From: Clostridia bacterium
GTDB taxonomy: Bacteria; Bacillota; Clostridia; Christensenellales; Aristaeellaceae
Direction of reading: 5' to 3'
Assembly: GCA_017395685.1 (NCBI GenBank)
Contig: JAFQOD010000079.1
Span: forward strand, 1-47,759
Length of the DNA: 47,759 nt
Of this stretch, positions 18,271 through 26,395 are shown one piece after another. The translations under genes and the position numbers were made by a program. The notes under the pieces are model-generated. The model did not search any database, was not told the origin of the DNA, and saw only the letters and a program-made list of their open reading frames with translations. Each line of letters starts with the position of its first letter. Position 1 is the stretch's first letter.

Positions 18271-19072
18271 ATTCAGGCTGTTCCAAACGATTGCCTTTTT
18301 CCTTATTTTTCTTTATCCGTTCATTGATTATTCTGGTCATATTCCGGTATACATGGGCGGCCAGCATGGCCAGGAATTCCGCATTGGTGGGCTTCCCCCG
18401 TTCAGCATCAACGGAAAAACCAAAGTAATCCTGAATCCCTTCCAGATTTCCCTTCAGCCAGGTATTCTCTACTGCCGTCCGAATGGCGCGTTCTACCGCC
18501 TTTGGGGAGGAATTGAACCTCTGCGCCAGCCAAGGATACAGCCGGTGAGTAAATGATTGAATCAGCCAGGGCGAGCATGCCCCATAGGCAATGGCCGCCT
18601 TCATATATTCCCTTCCCTTTAATTCACTGGGAACAAGCAGACGATCCAGCATTTCTTCCGCTACACGCATCCGCACTTCCTGCCACGTTTCAGAAAGCTG
18701 CGAATAGGGAATTTCGGCAATACGCTTGGCATGTTCAAGCAACGCGGCTTCATCGCTGGGCCAGGGCAGCGCACCATCTGCGCCAGCATTCACTGCGATC
18801 TTCTGCCATTCTCCTATTCCTCTTGATAAATACAATACCTTTGGAGGTGCAACCAGATTCCAGCGCATCCATTTGAGAAGGGACAGGCTGTCAATTCCCT
18901 CTACCGCCCCATCCAGTATCATCAGATCAAGGGCCGTGCCGGAAAGGGCATTGCCGATTCCCTCCCGGCCAATGGAGATGCCAGTCACATTGAACAGCGG
19001 GGATTTTCCCAGAATCGCCATGATACTGATTGCATCAGGGGAAATAATATAGACGCTTGCAGTATTCAGCAT
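18269..19072 (-). CDS. Spo0A-family response regulator with degenerate receiver
   Basis: A 267-aa protein whose residues about 145-245 match the DNA-binding effector domain of Spo0A, the master regulator of sporulation: LKGREYMKAAI, LYPWLAQRFNSSP, AVERAIR and GKPTNAEFLAML all fit. The N-terminal half has receiver-like length but is eroded. The acidic pair near the start is missing (VYIISPDA), D54 in MILDGAVEG could be the phosphoacceptor, and the conserved lysine is replaced in ALPWP. It may be a paralogue working without phosphorylation, or a divergent Spo0A. The ATG at 19072 overlaps the stop of the exporter gene by 7 bp and has AAGGA upstream. Confidence 0.8.
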   Translation of the reverse strand: MLNTASVYIISPDAISIMAILGKSPLFNVTGISIGREGIGNALSGTALDLMILDGAVEGIDSLSLLKWMRWNLVAPPKVLYLSRGIGEWQKIAVNAGADGALPWPSDEAALLEHAKRIAEIPYSQLSETWQEVRMRVAEEMLDRLLVPSELKGREYMKAAIAYGACSPWLIQSFTHRLYPWLAQRFNSSPKAVERAIRTAVENTWLKGNLEGIQDYFGFSVDAERGKPTNAEFLAMLAAHVYRNMTRIINERIKKNKEKGNRLEQPE

Positions 19073-19503
19073 GTTCCATCCTTCTTTTTGGGTATCCTGC
19101 GCAGATTGGCGAACAGCACCGTAGATACAGTAAGCGCCAATGCAATACCGCACAGTCCCAGCAGCGTCGCGGTGCCGGTGCTCAGCGCCATCTGTGCGTT
19201 TCCCTCAACAATATACCGCATGGTGCGATAAAGGCCCACCCCAGGTACCAGCGGGATAATGGCGGCCGTCATAAATAATGTAGCCGCCCTTTTCATGATC
19301 CGGGCGCAGATTTCACACAGAACACCGATCAACAGGCTGGCCAGAAAATAGCCCATCGTGCTTTGATCCATCAGCAGATAGATGCCGTAACCGGCCGAGG
19401 CGATCAAAGCAGTAATCGCAATCGCTTTTCTGGGCAGCCTCACCAAGGCAGAATAAGCGATGGTTGCCACACAGCATGCAATCAATTGCATCCACCAGCT
19501 CAT
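19066..19503 (-). CDS. ThrE-type exporter, small subunit (YjjB-like)
   Basis: A 145-aa membrane protein with about four to five hydrophobic segments and the motif IIPLVPGVGLYRTM, typical of the C-terminal half of threonine/serine exporters (YjjB/DUF3815 type). Many Firmicutes carry ThrE as two genes, as here. The ATG at 19503 overlaps the stop of the large subunit in an ATGA arrangement. Its own stop overlaps the Spo0A-like gene. Longer in-frame reading upstream lies within the large subunit and is a shadow. Confidence 0.85.
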   Translation of the reverse strand: MSWWMQLIACCVATIAYSALVRLPRKAIAITALIASAGYGIYLLMDQSTMGYFLASLLIGVLCEICARIMKRAATLFMTAAIIPLVPGVGLYRTMRYIVEGNAQMALSTGTATLLGLCGIALALTVSTVLFANLRRIPKKKDGTC

Positions 19504-20264
19504 CCAATCACCCCTCTCCACATGGAAAGCACAAGGCCGATACCAGCCGCCAGCATAATCGCACAGAGGATCGCTTCCATGATCCTTGCGCCGCCGGATA
19601 CAAGATCGCCACGGATGGTATCCCGAATGCCGTTGGTGGTGGCAAGCCCGGGAAGCAGGGGCATAATCGATCCACTGATCACAGGCTCTACATTTGCGCC
19701 AGGGAAAACGAGGGTACCAAGCAATGCCAGCAGCGTTGTTAATGCACCGGTAATCAGGCCGGAAATCATCCCCGGCATTCTGTGCCTGGCCATCAAAACG
19801 CTGATGAACTGTACCGCTGCGCCGCAAAAAAGCGCTATAAAGAACTCAATCCAGAAGCCGCCCAGCATGACCGCAAATGCAGACGCAGATAATGCACTTG
19901 CGCCGATCATCAGCCATTTACGATCCTTGCATTCGGCCTTGATTGCTTCCAGAGCCTCCAGCGCCTCCAATGCATTCATTTCGCCGGACGCCACTTTTCG
20001 GGAGACCCCATTGCATTGATCCAGCTTCTTTAAATGAATAGAGCGTCTGTGCACCCGCACAATGCGGGTAAGACTTTTTTCTTCGCCCATTGCAAGGGTC
20101 AGCATCAGGCCTGTAGGCAGCGCCAGCACATCCACCTTGGGCACGCCAAAGCCCTTGCACATTCTTTCCACTGTATCTTCAGCGCGATAGGTTTCACCGC
20201 CGCATTCCAGGATGATCTGTGCAGCCAGGCACACGGCATCCAAGACCTGGGATACCTTTTCCAT
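19500..20264 (-). CDS. ThrE-type exporter, large subunit (YjjP-like)
   Basis: Predicted threonine/serine exporter subunit (DUF1212/YjjP type). With the start at 20264 the protein is 254 aa. It begins with ILECGGETYRAEDTVERM, the signature of this family, followed by a soluble part to about 110 and then hydrophobic segments with the family-like IMPLLPGLATTNGIRD. An in-frame ATG at 20297 would add 11 residues. I prefer 20264 because a GGGGG box lies 8 nt upstream and the N-terminus then matches YjjP in length. It starts a three-gene overlapping operon ending in the Spo0A-like regulator. Confidence 0.85.
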   Translation of the reverse strand: MEKVSQVLDAVCLAAQIILECGGETYRAEDTVERMCKGFGVPKVDVLALPTGLMLTLAMGEEKSLTRIVRVHRRSIHLKKLDQCNGVSRKVASGEMNALEALEALEAIKAECKDRKWLMIGASALSASAFAVMLGGFWIEFFIALFCGAAVQFISVLMARHRMPGMISGLITGALTTLLALLGTLVFPGANVEPVISGSIMPLLPGLATTNGIRDTIRGDLVSGGARIMEAILCAIMLAAGIGLVLSMWRGVIG

Positions 20265-20323
20265 CCATTCATCCCCCAGTTCATTATGGGTCTGCATTCA
20301 GCCCTGCAGATCCGGAAATTATC

Positions 20324-20956
20324 TTATCCAATAACCGTCGATGCGCCGATCAGAAACTGTGCCAGATAATAACAGCCAAGACACAGATAATCATATCCTT
20401 TTCCTTTTACCTTCTTTACCAGCCTGTAGCCAAGCAGAAGATCCGAAACAACAAACAGGAATGCCCCAGCCAGCAGAATCATCCTCTGCCTGGCTGCAAA
20501 AGAAAGCATCAAACACAAAACAACACCGTAAGCAATAAAGGGGGCAATATCCTTTCCTGCATGCTTCCTGGCCCAGGGAATAACGCAGCATACCGGTATC
20601 AGAAGAGCAATGAATACAATCAGCGTAAGCCATGTGGGCGGCGCAAGGAGGCAATACGCAATGCAGTAGCATACATGCCCCAGGGCAAAGCAAGCCATGC
20701 CTGGCATAAAACGAATGGCCAGCAGCACATCAGCAGCCGTGCAAACAATCAAACCGGCCCCAAGCAGCCAATACCCGGCATTCTGATGGAGCCACGCCCC
20801 GTAAAGAGCCAGGGCAGCGCAGCAAAAGGTCGCCGTTCCTTTCAGCATCAGCGCTTCCGTTCCTTCCCCCTTTGGCCCGGCCTTTTTCCATTGATATAGC
20901 AAAAAGAACTGCAGAACCGCCAGAAAGGCCACGATCATCACCGCTGCATGCTGCAT
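20324..20956 (-). CDS. YhhN/TMEM86-family membrane protein, possible lysoplasmalogenase
   Basis: A 210-aa integral membrane protein with about eight hydrophobic segments. Family motifs visible are VCTAADVLLA at about 71-80, ALGHVCYCIAYC at about 91-102 and VVSDLLLGYR at about 173-182. Eukaryotic TMEM86 relatives hydrolyse the vinyl-ether bond of lysoplasmalogens. Plasmalogens occur in many anaerobic Clostridia, so a lipid role is plausible, though unproved for the bacterial members. GGAG lies 8 nt before the ATG. Separate from the ThrE operon by about 60 bp. Confidence 0.75.
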   Translation of the reverse strand: MQHAAVMIVAFLAVLQFFLLYQWKKAGPKGEGTEALMLKGTATFCCAALALYGAWLHQNAGYWLLGAGLIVCTAADVLLAIRFMPGMACFALGHVCYCIAYCLLAPPTWLTLIVFIALLIPVCCVIPWARKHAGKDIAPFIAYGVVLCLMLSFAARQRMILLAGAFLFVVSDLLLGYRLVKKVKGKGYDYLCLGCYYLAQFLIGASTVIG

Positions 20957-20992
20957 ACACTTTTCTCCATTCCAACCTAAAATTTTCCTTTT

Positions 20993-21457
20993 TTATTCTG
21001 GATAGCGCAGTATCGGTTCTTCCAGAGCAGAAAGATACTTTCTGGCATAATAATGGGCCATATTCAGATTCTGCTCCTGATAATTACCGCATTCTACCGC
21101 AGAGGCGCCAGGGATATCCCCTTCATAATCCCGGATAAACTGGAATGTATCCCGGATCAGCGGCAAAACATCCTGGCTTGATAGATGCCCAAACATCACA
21201 AGATAAAACCCGGTACGACAGCCCATGGGACCGAAGTAAATCACCTGTTCTTTCTGTGCCGAATTGCGCAGATAAGTTGCCCCCAGATGCTCCATGGTAT
21301 GGATGGCCGGCATATCCATCACCGGTTCTTTATTGGGCTGAGTGATCCTGATATCAAACGTGGTTACTGCATTCTTTTCTCCGCCGTCCCTGCGGGAAAC
21401 ATATAAACCGGGCATTAATCTGGTATGGTCTACACGAAAGCTTTCAATCTTTTCCAT
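20993..21457 (-). CDS. luxS: S-ribosylhomocysteine lyase
   Basis: Converts S-ribosylhomocysteine to homocysteine and the AI-2 precursor DPD, recycling the methyl cycle. The 154-aa length is normal. Metal ligands H53 and H57 lie in AIHTMEHLGA with catalytic E56. C80 in GPMGCRTGFY is the catalytic cysteine and C123 the third metal ligand. The N-terminal FRVDHTRL and the C-terminal MAHYYARKYL are also typical. The ATG has AAGGAGG just upstream. It is a single gene just upstream of yhhN. Confidence 0.97.
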   Translation of the reverse strand: MEKIESFRVDHTRLMPGLYVSRRDGGEKNAVTTFDIRITQPNKEPVMDMPAIHTMEHLGATYLRNSAQKEQVIYFGPMGCRTGFYLVMFGHLSSQDVLPLIRDTFQFIRDYEGDIPGASAVECGNYQEQNLNMAHYYARKYLSALEEPILRYPE

Positions 21458-21586
21458 GATATGCCTCCTTGTTCATTGACTTTATCATTATAGCCGGAAT
21501 CTTGCCATTTGTCATCTATAATTCGAATTTTTCCCTGTATAAATCAATCAGAAATATCGCATGCTTATTACATGGAGGTGAAGCCA

Positions 21587-22642
21587 ATGAATCACGGAAC
21601 GTGGGATCAGGTGCGGGTGGTCATGTATGGCTGCGGGAAAATGGGGCGCATTATGATCCGTTATCTCATGGAAAAGGGTGCCAGGATCGTAGGCGCAATT
21701 GACACTGATGAAAGCATCATCGATCGGGATATCGGCGAAATTGCCAATCTGAATATCAGCACCGGCATCAAAGTAAAAAGACATCATGACACGGTTTTGG
21801 ATAACTGCGATGCAGACATTGCCATTCTTGCCCTGCAAAGCTATCTGCCGGATATGCACAAACCCATTCTGGAATGTGTAACCCGAGGCATCAATGTAAT
21901 CACTACTTCAGAAGAAGCATTGTTTCCCTGGACAACCTCGCCATCTATCACCAATCAATTGGATGCCCTGGCCAAGCGTACAGGATGCACCATCGTAGGC
22001 AGCGGTATGCAGGATGTATTTTGGGTCAATCTTCCTGCCATGATTGCAGGCGGAGTCCATAAAATCACAAGAATTGAAGGTGCAGTCAGCTATAATGTAG
22101 AGGATTACGGAATTGCCCTGGCCAAGGCTCACGGCGTTGGCTTTACGGCTGAAGAATTTGAAAAAACAATTTCCAACAGTCTGTCTATGCCTGCTTACGT
22201 CTGGAACAGCAATGAAGCCCTTTGTATGAAAATGGGCTGGAGTATCGCTGAAACCAAACAGAAAGCCATTCCTGTTTTTGCCGATCATGATGTCAAAAGT
22301 AGCACACTCGGCGCCACCATCAAAAAAGGGAATGCCGTTGGCATGAGCGCCGTAGTCACCACCATCACACATCAAGGGCCGATAATTGAAACACAATGCA
22401 TCGGAAAAGTATATGAACCGGATGAAGGGGATTTATGCTCTTTCCAAATCCACGGGGAACCAGATACACATTTTTCCGTATCCAAACCCGATACGGTAGC
22501 ACATACCTGCGCCACCATTGTCAATCGTATTCCCGATGTAATTCATGCGCCGGCAGGTTTTATCACAATGGATAAGTTACCCTGGGCCAGACATTTATCC
22601 TACCCCATGTTTATGAATATGGATCATTGTCTTGATCATTAA
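21587..22642 (+). CDS. DapB-like NAD(P) dehydrogenase, possible 2,4-diaminopentanoate dehydrogenase
   Basis: A 351-aa protein with an N-terminal Rossmann motif (YGCGKMGRIMIRYLMEKGA) and a C-terminal domain in the arrangement of dihydrodipicolinate-reductase-like enzymes. Length and the segments VITTSEEALFPW and GSGMQDVFWVNLP recall 2,4-diaminopentanoate dehydrogenase (Ord) of ornithine fermentation. The other ornithine-pathway genes are not in this window, so a related amino-acid dehydrogenase is possible. The ATG at 21587 has GGAGGTG 6 nt upstream. It is the last backbone gene before the island. Confidence 0.75.
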   Translation: MNHGTWDQVRVVMYGCGKMGRIMIRYLMEKGARIVGAIDTDESIIDRDIGEIANLNISTGIKVKRHHDTVLDNCDADIAILALQSYLPDMHKPILECVTRGINVITTSEEALFPWTTSPSITNQLDALAKRTGCTIVGSGMQDVFWVNLPAMIAGGVHKITRIEGAVSYNVEDYGIALAKAHGVGFTAEEFEKTISNSLSMPAYVWNSNEALCMKMGWSIAETKQKAIPVFADHDVKSSTLGATIKKGNAVGMSAVVTTITHQGPIIETQCIGKVYEPDEGDLCSFQIHGEPDTHFSVSKPDTVAHTCATIVNRIPDVIHAPAGFITMDKLPWARHLSYPMFMNMDHCLDH

Positions 22643-22695
22643 GTTGCATTTATGCGGAAGTAAAAACAGTCCGTTTATTACAAATCAGAATAATA

Positions 22696-22727
22696 AAAAA
22701 CCTTGAAACATTCGTTTCAAGGTTTTT
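22696..22727. terminator. Hairpin terminator, ancestral tRNA-Arg terminator
   Basis: Perfect stem CCTTGAAAC/GTTTCAAGG (22701-22709 with 22714-22722), extended by A and T runs, works in both directions. It ends the dehydrogenase gene on the plus strand. On the minus strand it directly follows the CCA end of the tRNA-Arg stump, as expected for the original terminator of that tRNA. Confidence 0.8.
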
Positions 22728-22774
22728 GGCGCGCCCCACAGGATTCGAACCTGTGACCTTTTGATTCGTAGTCA
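22727..22774 (-). repeat. Attachment-site copy, tRNA-Arg 3' stump (island left end)
   Basis: These 48 bp are identical to 43705-43752, the 3' part of the intact tRNA-Arg(ACG). They include the CCA end, acceptor 3' strand, T-arm, variable loop and most of the anticodon stem-loop. Beyond 22774 the match stops and the 5' half of the tRNA is missing, so no functional tRNA is made. This is the duplicated core expected from integration of an element at the tRNA. Confidence 0.88.
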
Positions 22775-22816
22775 CCTTAAAACCGGGACTCACCACTTCT
22801 TCCGTATATTAATTAT

Positions 22817-23542
22817 ATGCCTTGCCTTGCTACTCTTGCAGATGTTGCAGATAGCTTTCATAGGGAATTTTCCGTGGAATTCGCTCCGGGATGTCCCGTT
22901 AAGGTGAATGGAATTCCTGGTGGGTCTGCCACTCCTGATCTTCCCTATCCTCCCAAGAGTAAAACCGCCTATCGTATCCCTGATATCGAAAAGGTGATCT
23001 TCAACGAGGAAAGCGGCGTCACCGTTGTCCTCTGGGCGGATGATACCCGCACTGTCGTGCGTCTTGGCAAGGGCGAATCCTTTGATCGTTATGCGGGATT
23101 TTCTGCCGCCGTCATGAAGCGCCTCTTTGGCGGCACGTCCACCGCAAAAAAGGTTCTGGATTCCAAGGATGAAGCGATCATCAAGCAAAAGATTCAGCAG
23201 GCAAAGGAAGAGGAGCAGCGGAAGCTGGATGAAAAGGCAGTCGTTTTCCGTCAGAGAGCGCAGAAGCGCAAAGAAAAGCGGTATGCGGAACTGGTTCAGT
23301 ATTTTGTGGATGAATCCAAGGCCAAGGCCGATGCCGATGTCATCCTGAAGGCTGAAGCGGCAGATAAATCCCAGTTCATTGCCAATCTCTCCTCCCAGAT
23401 TGCCAAGGAAATCGTGCGCATCAATTCCGGGGTGACCCTGGGCGGCGTTCGCGCCCCTCTCATGGGCCTTTCCGATGAGGATCTGCCCAAGGTGCAGGCC
23501 GTCGCCAAAGAGATCCGGAAGGCAATCGAAAAATTCTGCTGA
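22817..23542 (+). CDS. Phage/mobile-element-type protein of unknown function
   Basis: A 241-aa protein. Residues about 52-95 (IEKVIFNEES, VVLWADDTRTVVR, ESFDRYAGFSAAVMKRLFG) match a motif I recall from small proteins in Firmicute phages and integrative elements, where it reads roughly VIFNxPATIVFWxDGTKTVVK. A Lys/Arg/Glu-rich coiled coil follows (about 110-165) and then an unfamiliar C-terminal part. No function is known to me. No ribosome binding site is seen before the ATG, which lies only 42 bp from the attachment core, so the original 5' region may have been altered. It is followed by a GC-rich hairpin. Confidence 0.6.
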   Translation: MPCLATLADVADSFHREFSVEFAPGCPVKVNGIPGGSATPDLPYPPKSKTAYRIPDIEKVIFNEESGVTVVLWADDTRTVVRLGKGESFDRYAGFSAAVMKRLFGGTSTAKKVLDSKDEAIIKQKIQQAKEEEQRKLDEKAVVFRQRAQKRKEKRYAELVQYFVDESKAKADADVILKAEAADKSQFIANLSSQIAKEIVRINSGVTLGGVRAPLMGLSDEDLPKVQAVAKEIRKAIEKFC

Positions 23543-23556
23543 TTCCATTTTATATG

Positions 23557-23593
23557 AAATCCCGGCGTTTGTAGCCTCCAGCGCCGGGATTTT
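23557..23593. terminator. Hairpin terminator between convergent genes
   Basis: Stem AAATCCCGGCG/CGCCGGGATTT (23557-23567 with 23582-23592) with a 14-nt loop, T-rich on both sides. It separates the phage-type gene from the converging M55 pseudogene. Confidence 0.7.
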
Positions 23594-23602
23594 CATATGC
23601 AT

Positions 23603-24400
23603 TTATAATACAAAATTGATCATCCGAAGCACTTCCATATAATCATCCGCCTCATATTCAATAGAAGCAGGGCTTGTCTGGATGACGCCAGGATAAGCGG
23701 CGGCAGCCTTGGCCTTGAAGTGATCTTTAAAAGAAATCTCCACCTTGAAATGATCCGGCAGGGGGGAACATACAATCTTTGGCTTGCTTTTCCATGGCTC
23801 GTTTGGCAGCAGCCTGGATCAGCTTGAGTGCCTTATTGGGATGGATGGAGATGGAACCCCGGCCGCAGCCTTCGCTCACCGCTACGGTTTCAATGTTTGG
23901 ATTGATTGCTTTCATCCAATCGCACAGGCCTTTATCCCCGGTGACCAAACGCACCGGCACATTCAGATACGCTGCCGTCAAGCTATTGAGCATCAGCTCC
24001 GGGCAGATGATCCCATTGATCTTCACATAGTTATTCCGGGTATTCATGGTATGGGAAAGCGGATTGGTATCCATCCCAGCGGCGGAATGATAGCCGGTAA
24101 AAATGACCCCGTCGTATCCCTTTTCCAGGCCCGCCATCATGCTCATAATATCGGTGCCCCAACCCCGGAAAATGCGCACTTCTTCCGGCAGCATTTCGGG
24201 GATCAGATTGCAGGCGCTGTCATGGGCATCCTTGACCAAAATCTCATCGCACCCCGCCTCCATAGCCCCCAGACAGGCTGCATTTACTTCTTTTGTCATT
24301 TGCTGCTGAAAATAAGGATAACGGTATGGCCATTTTCCGTTTCATCCCAAAGGGTAATACCAGTGGTACCTTCAATATCCGCAGAAAGAAAAAGCTTCAT
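23603..24400 (-). pseudogene. M55 D-aminopeptidase (DppA-like), two frameshifts
   Basis: Remains of a DppA-type zinc D-aminopeptidase, 798 nt, equal to 265 aa if restored. The ATG at 24400 has GGAGGGA upstream and begins MKLFLSADIEGTTG, the family start. After NGH the frame breaks (one base missing near 24325). The main body from MTKEVNAACLGAMEAG to AAAKRAMEKQ is in the shifted frame and keeps VKDAHDS and FTGYHSA. A second break lies at a run of six C on the coding strand (plus 23761-23766). With five C the frame continues through DHFKVEISFKDHF and ADDYMEVLRMINFVL to the TAA at 23603. The two indels cancel in length. It is last in an S58-aminotransferase-M55 operon. Confidence 0.8.
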
Positions 24401-24414
24401 TTATTTTCCCTCCA

Positions 24415-25252
24415 TTACTTCGTGGCTTTAAAATATTCATCCACGATGATCTGATACAGGGCCATGAACAGATCCTCCCGTTTCATCCCAGCCGCTTCCC
24501 CATCCGCCCGACAGGCACGTACGCAGGGATTGGTTGAGGAAGATGTAATGATCTCATCGGCATTTTTCAGATCTGATACCGTAAAGGGCTTTCGCTGACG
24601 GCAATGCCAAGGCCCTTGCAGGCTTTGATCAGATGGGCCCGGGCGATCCCTGGCAGGATCAGATTGTCAGTCGGCGCTGTATAAAATACGCCGTCCTTGA
24701 TGATGTGCACATTGCTATGGGAGCATTCCGTCACCCTTTCCCCCGGTCTGTACAATACGCATTCATAGCAGCCCGCCCGTTTTGCCCGCTCGTTGGCCAT
24801 GACGGCAGGAATAAGATTAAGCGTTTTGATATTGCAGTGAAGGAAGCGGGTATCCTCAGCAGTGATCAGCGAAACCGGCTCGGCGGAGGGCACGAATTCC
24901 TTAGGCGTCAGTGTCACCCACAGATTGGCCTTACCCTCCGGAAAAGCATGATTCCTCTTCCCGCTGCCATGGGTCACCTGATAATAAACCACCAAATCCC
25001 CCGAATCCATCTTCAATACCAGCGCATTAAGCAAATCTTTTAATTCCTGTTTATCCATCGGCATTTCGATTTCCAGAAGAGACGCGTTGCTAAACAGTCG
25101 ATCCACATGTTCATCCAAAGTGAAAATATGATAATTGCGGCACAGATGCGCCTCATACGCCCCATCCCCGAACCAACAGACCCGATCGCTCATGGGATTA
25201 TCATTTCACTCAGTTCACCAATTCGGCCATTATAATATGCTAGTTCCTTCAT
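24415..25252 (-). pseudogene. D-amino acid aminotransferase (class IV), two frameshifts
   Basis: Remains of a PLP fold-type IV aminotransferase most like D-alanine aminotransferase (Dat). It starts MKELAYYNGRIGELSEMIIP at 25252, loses one base before MSDRVCWFGDGAYEA, and loses another after AVSES, before KNADEIITSSSTNPCVRACRADG. Adding the two bases gives 840 nt, 279 aa, the normal family length. The PLP lysine region NIKTLNLIPAVMA and the motif VTECSHSNVHI are preserved. It lies between the S58 peptidase and M55 genes. Together they would release and interconvert D-amino acids from peptides or peptidoglycan fragments. Assembly error is possible, but backbone genes show no such defects. Confidence 0.82.
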
Positions 25253-25266
25253 GGCTTATTTCTCCT

Positions 25267-26241
25267 TTAAATAGTCCCGGAGGCAGGGAATCCTGCTGCC
25301 ATCCAGGCCATATCCGCCCCTGCATGCCACATAGATTGCAAAATAACCTCCTCCGCGCATTCGCCCACCGCACGGAAAGGGATATTCATCAAATCCTCCC
25401 GGAGGATCCGCTGCGTTTGAAAGCTATTCTCTGCTTTTTCCAAAGGAGCCGTAGTAAAGCCTATGGCAACCTCGCCGCTGCCATGGCCGATATAGGAACC
25501 AAGGCGGGCCATTCCAACGGATGTACGCCTCAATACGCGCTTTAATTGCCGGTGGGACAGGGGCAAATCAGTCGCTACGATCAGGATAATGCTGCCCTGA
25601 TCGCATTCAGCAAGATCGTCAGGGAGGCACGCCGCCCGAAAATCATCCGATGCGCCATAATTGCTTTGCACCAGCACGCCCATGGTATAGATCTTTCCTT
25701 CAATCTCCATCAGCCGTGATGCGGAGCCGATGCCGCCTTTCATGCCATAGCAGGTGGTGCCTCGTCCTGCACCTATTGCGCCTTGTTCAAAATCATCGGA
25801 GGCTGCTTCAATCGCTGCAAATACCTCCCACTCTCCTACAGGCCGTTTTGAAATATCACTCATTCTGCTGTCATTACATTCGCAAACAACTGGATTCACC
25901 GAGGTAAGCTTTATTTCATCCTGCGCACAAATACTGATCATATAAGACACCATGGCATCATGCACCTTGCCCACATTCAGGGTATTGGTAATAGCAATAG
26001 GGGTTTCCAGGGTGCCCAATTCAGCGATCTGCACAAGGCCCAGCGTTTTCCCAAAGTCATTGATCACATGAGAGGCGGCGATCAGCTTTTCAACAAAGGG
26101 GTTTTTCACCGGAGGCATCACCACAGTGACCCCTGTATGACACTCCCCCTGATCAACCGTGCAGTGCCCCACTTTCACCCCTGGCACATCGGTGATCAGG
26201 TTTCTTTCCCCATGGGGCAATTTACCAATCTTCATTTTCAT
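25267..26241 (-). CDS. S58-family aminopeptidase (DmpA/P1-like)
   Basis: N-terminal-nucleophile self-processing peptidase of family S58 (L-aminopeptidase/D-esterase type). The 324-aa protein has GVKVGHCTVD near the start, GAGRGTTCYGMKGGIGSASR near 157-176, and the expected cleavage point in DQG-SIILIVATDLPL near residue 218, where the serine after glycine becomes the nucleophile. IGHGSGEVAIGF follows. It looks intact. GGGAGG lies 7 nt before the ATG. It is first of a three-gene unit with the aminotransferase and M55 genes, which are both broken. Confidence 0.88.
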   Translation of the reverse strand: MKMKIGKLPHGERNLITDVPGVKVGHCTVDQGECHTGVTVVMPPVKNPFVEKLIAASHVINDFGKTLGLVQIAELGTLETPIAITNTLNVGKVHDAMVSYMISICAQDEIKLTSVNPVVCECNDSRMSDISKRPVGEWEVFAAIEAASDDFEQGAIGAGRGTTCYGMKGGIGSASRLMEIEGKIYTMGVLVQSNYGASDDFRAACLPDDLAECDQGSIILIVATDLPLSHRQLKRVLRRTSVGMARLGSYIGHGSGEVAIGFTTAPLEKAENSFQTQRILREDLMNIPFRAVGECAEEVILQSMWHAGADMAWMAAGFPASGTI

Positions 26242-26343
26242 AGCCTCGCCTCCCTTTCCCGAACCTATCCCTGCTTGATATTCTTCAGTTTACTACATTT
26301 CCTTTTATCGGGTAGCAAATCGCTGTTTTCTTTTCGTCACGGA

Positions 26344-26379
26344 CAAAAAAGCCCTCCATCCCTTTTCAGGATTGAGGGC
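26344..26379 (-). terminator. Terminator of the mannoside operon
   Basis: An 11-bp stem with one mismatch (26351-26361 with 26369-26379) is followed on the minus strand by a T-run, 17 bp past the GH38 stop. Confidence 0.8.
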
Positions 26380-26395
26380 CGCTTTTGTAAAGCTA

